NCBI GenBank assembly: GCA_023389035.1
Contig: JAEWFC010000030.1
Location: 1 to 64,000, forward strand
DNA length: 64,000 bases
Direction: 5' to 3'
DNA from: Acidobacteriota bacterium
GTDB lineage: Bacteria; Acidobacteriota; Blastocatellia; Pyrinomonadales; Pyrinomonadaceae
The notes under the pieces are model-generated. The model saw nothing but the letters and a program-made list of their open reading frames with translations. It was not told the origin of the DNA and did not search any database. Position 1 is the first letter of the stretch. Every line of letters begins with the position of its first letter. Positions 62,939 to 64,000 of the stretch are shown piece by piece. A program made the position numbers and the translations under genes.

Positions 62939-63544
62939 TTACCCGGCGGGAACGCCCGTTTTTGCGATGAATTCGCCGATCCCGTTAAGCAGCATTTGGA
63001 CCGCGACCGTGATCAGCAGCATACCCATTAAACGCTCTACCGCTACGAGCCCCTTCTCGCCCAGGAAACGCGCGAAGTAACTTGAGAAGTAGATGATCAC
63101 CGCCGATGCGAGCCATGCAATAAATACTGCGAGGAGCCATTCCGGCCACCGGGCAGGCTCGCGACTCATCAACAGCAACGCCGTCGCCATCGCCGACGGG
63201 CCAGCAACGTAAGGGATCGCAAGCGGCACAATAAAGGGCTCGCCCTCAACGTCTTCCTCGAGAGAACTGTCACGTCGCGGAAATATCATCTTAAGTGCGA
63301 TGATCATTAGGATTATCCCGCCGGCAGTGGTTAGCGCAGTCTCGGACAGGTGAAGAACTTGCAGCAGATACTGACCGAGAAAAAGAAATCCGACCAAGAA
63401 TCCAAGAGCGATCAGTAATTCACGAACAACGACAAAACGCTGTCTGTTTGCTTCGACCTTCTTAAGGGTAGTCAAGAAAAGCGGGATATTTCCCAGGGGA
63501 TCCATCACCAGAAACAGCAATAAGGCTGCAGATAGGGTTGTCAT
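62939..63544 (-). CDS. MarC-family integral membrane protein
   Basis: A 201-residue protein with six membrane helices and MarC/NAAT marks (FLVMDPLGNIPLFL near the start, IPYVAGPSAMATALLL in the middle). The transport substrate is unknown; the old link to multiple antibiotic resistance is not supported. It is separated from the SpoIID-like gene upstream by 54 nt. Confidence 0.92.
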   Translation of the reverse strand: MTTLSAALLLFLVMDPLGNIPLFLTTLKKVEANRQRFVVVRELLIALGFLVGFLFLGQYLLQVLHLSETALTTAGGIILMIIALKMIFPRRDSSLEEDVEGEPFIVPLAIPYVAGPSAMATALLLMSREPARWPEWLLAVFIAWLASAVIIYFSSYFARFLGEKGLVAVERLMGMLLITVAVQMLLNGIGEFIAKTGVPAG

Positions 63545-63598
63545 CTCTTTGATAGGTAACTATTTACAGCCGAAGATCGCTCGCCGCGCCATTGTCGG

Positions 63599-64000
63599 TT
63601 AGTACGCTTTTACAACGTCCACACCGGTGTAGTAGTGCTTCACGATCTGATCGAATTTTACACCCATTTTGGCAAGTCCGTACGCCCCGTATTGACACAT
63701 ACCTACGCCGTGGCCCCAGCCTCGGCCGGTGAACGTGTAGCTCGCAACGCGATCACCTACGTATTTCTTGTCGATCACGAAAAGCTGTTCCCTAAGCCGA
63801 AACGCGGAGCGGATCTTTCCTCCTTTCAGCGTCTTGACGCCATTCGACCCGATTATCTCGATCTCAGCGGCCCTTCGAGAGTAGCCTTTTTGCTTGATGT
63901 TCACATCGTAAAGCGTCCCAATGCCGCGAACATAACGCGACAGCCGCTGCTGAACGGCTCCGGCAGAAAGTGTTTCTCGCCAGTTCGTGAAAGGCGACAT
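63599..64000 (-). CDS. SpoIID/LytB-domain protein, cut by the window edge
   Basis: The C-terminal 133 residues of a SpoIID-type peptidoglycan-processing protein, with the signature GRGWGHGVGMCQYGAYGLAKMG in parts (GWGHGVGMCQ, YGAYGLAKMG). In spore-formers SpoIID is a lytic transglycosylase of naked glycan; outside them the role is less clear. The frame reaches the last base of the window and must continue beyond it, since the family's N-terminal half is missing; the Met at 64000 is probably internal. Confidence 0.87.
   Translation of the reverse strand: MSPFTNWRETLSAGAVQQRLSRYVRGIGTLYDVNIKQKGYSRRAAEIEIIGSNGVKTLKGGKIRSAFRLREQLFVIDKKYVGDRVASYTFTGRGWGHGVGMCQYGAYGLAKMGVKFDQIVKHYYTGVDVVKAY

Overview
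The window reads as a bacterial chromosome fragment, moderately GC-rich, with dense coding on both strands and short gaps. Gene content (type-B succinate dehydrogenase, futalosine-like amidohydrolase, S8 and M36 secreted peptidases, secreted proteins built from DxDGDG...WY repeats, DUF1572/DUF2752/DUF433 proteins, and a REP-type transposase with GTCGCTACGCGAC hairpins) resembles Acidobacteriota, probably Blastocatellia (Pyrinomonadaceae-like). That placement is inference from gene families; no rRNA or tRNA gene was seen.

Layout. 1-1140: a RAYT (REP-associated Y1 transposase) embedded in its own hairpin repeats, just upstream of malate dehydrogenase. 2.2-7.7 kb: a secreted subtilisin with an 8 x 18-nt hexapeptide tail, and a membrane GGDEF-EAL protein. 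7.7-12.7 kb: sdhCAB on the minus strand, divergent from a LysR regulator and an MgtC-like protein. 12.8-15.9 kb: a large M36 metallopeptidase with a C-terminal repeat domain. 15.9-24.4 kb: a signalling island holding STAS + HD-GYP, a secreted protein, a stand-alone LigD phosphoesterase domain, PocR/GAF-GGDEF + an NTPase-like/HATPase fusion, and a stress four-helix-bundle protein. 24.5-34.9 kb: one long minus-strand series folD-mazG-coaE-SBP-SBP-oppBCDF (oligopeptide ABC importer). 35-46 kb: repeat protein, soluble lytic transglycosylase, SCO/CusF lipoprotein, amidohydrolase + small transglycosylase, PIN protein, tandem retropepsin, Ogg2-like glycosylase, PBP4. 46-53 kb: murJ, a DUF433/DUF5615 pair, gamma carbonic anhydrase, hisS, SulP transporter, DinB. 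53.1-57.4 kb: small Arg-rich secreted protein, then dxr-rseP-ispG. 57.4-64 kb (minus): histidine kinase-miaA-hfq-tmk-holB-DUF2752, and beyond them a tiny membrane protein, MarC and the end of a SpoIID-like gene.

How it works together. Central metabolism (mdh, sdhCAB), isoprenoid synthesis (dxr, ispG), cell-wall building and turnover (murJ, PBP4, two transglycosylases, SpoIID-like), peptide degradation and import (S8, M36, retropepsin, opp) and c-di-GMP signalling (two cyclases, one EAL, one HD-GYP) are all represented. The most notable observations are: (i) three matching -24/-12 (sigma-54) promoters in front of the subtilisin, a secreted protein and the four-helix-bundle protein; (ii) a possible c-di-GMP plus partner-switching module in 15.9-23.6 kb, whose kinase is fused to an NTPase-like domain with a degenerate P-loop; (iii) a subtilisin tail that fits the left-handed beta-helix hexapeptide rule; (iv) a RAYT with GTAG-tagged hairpins.
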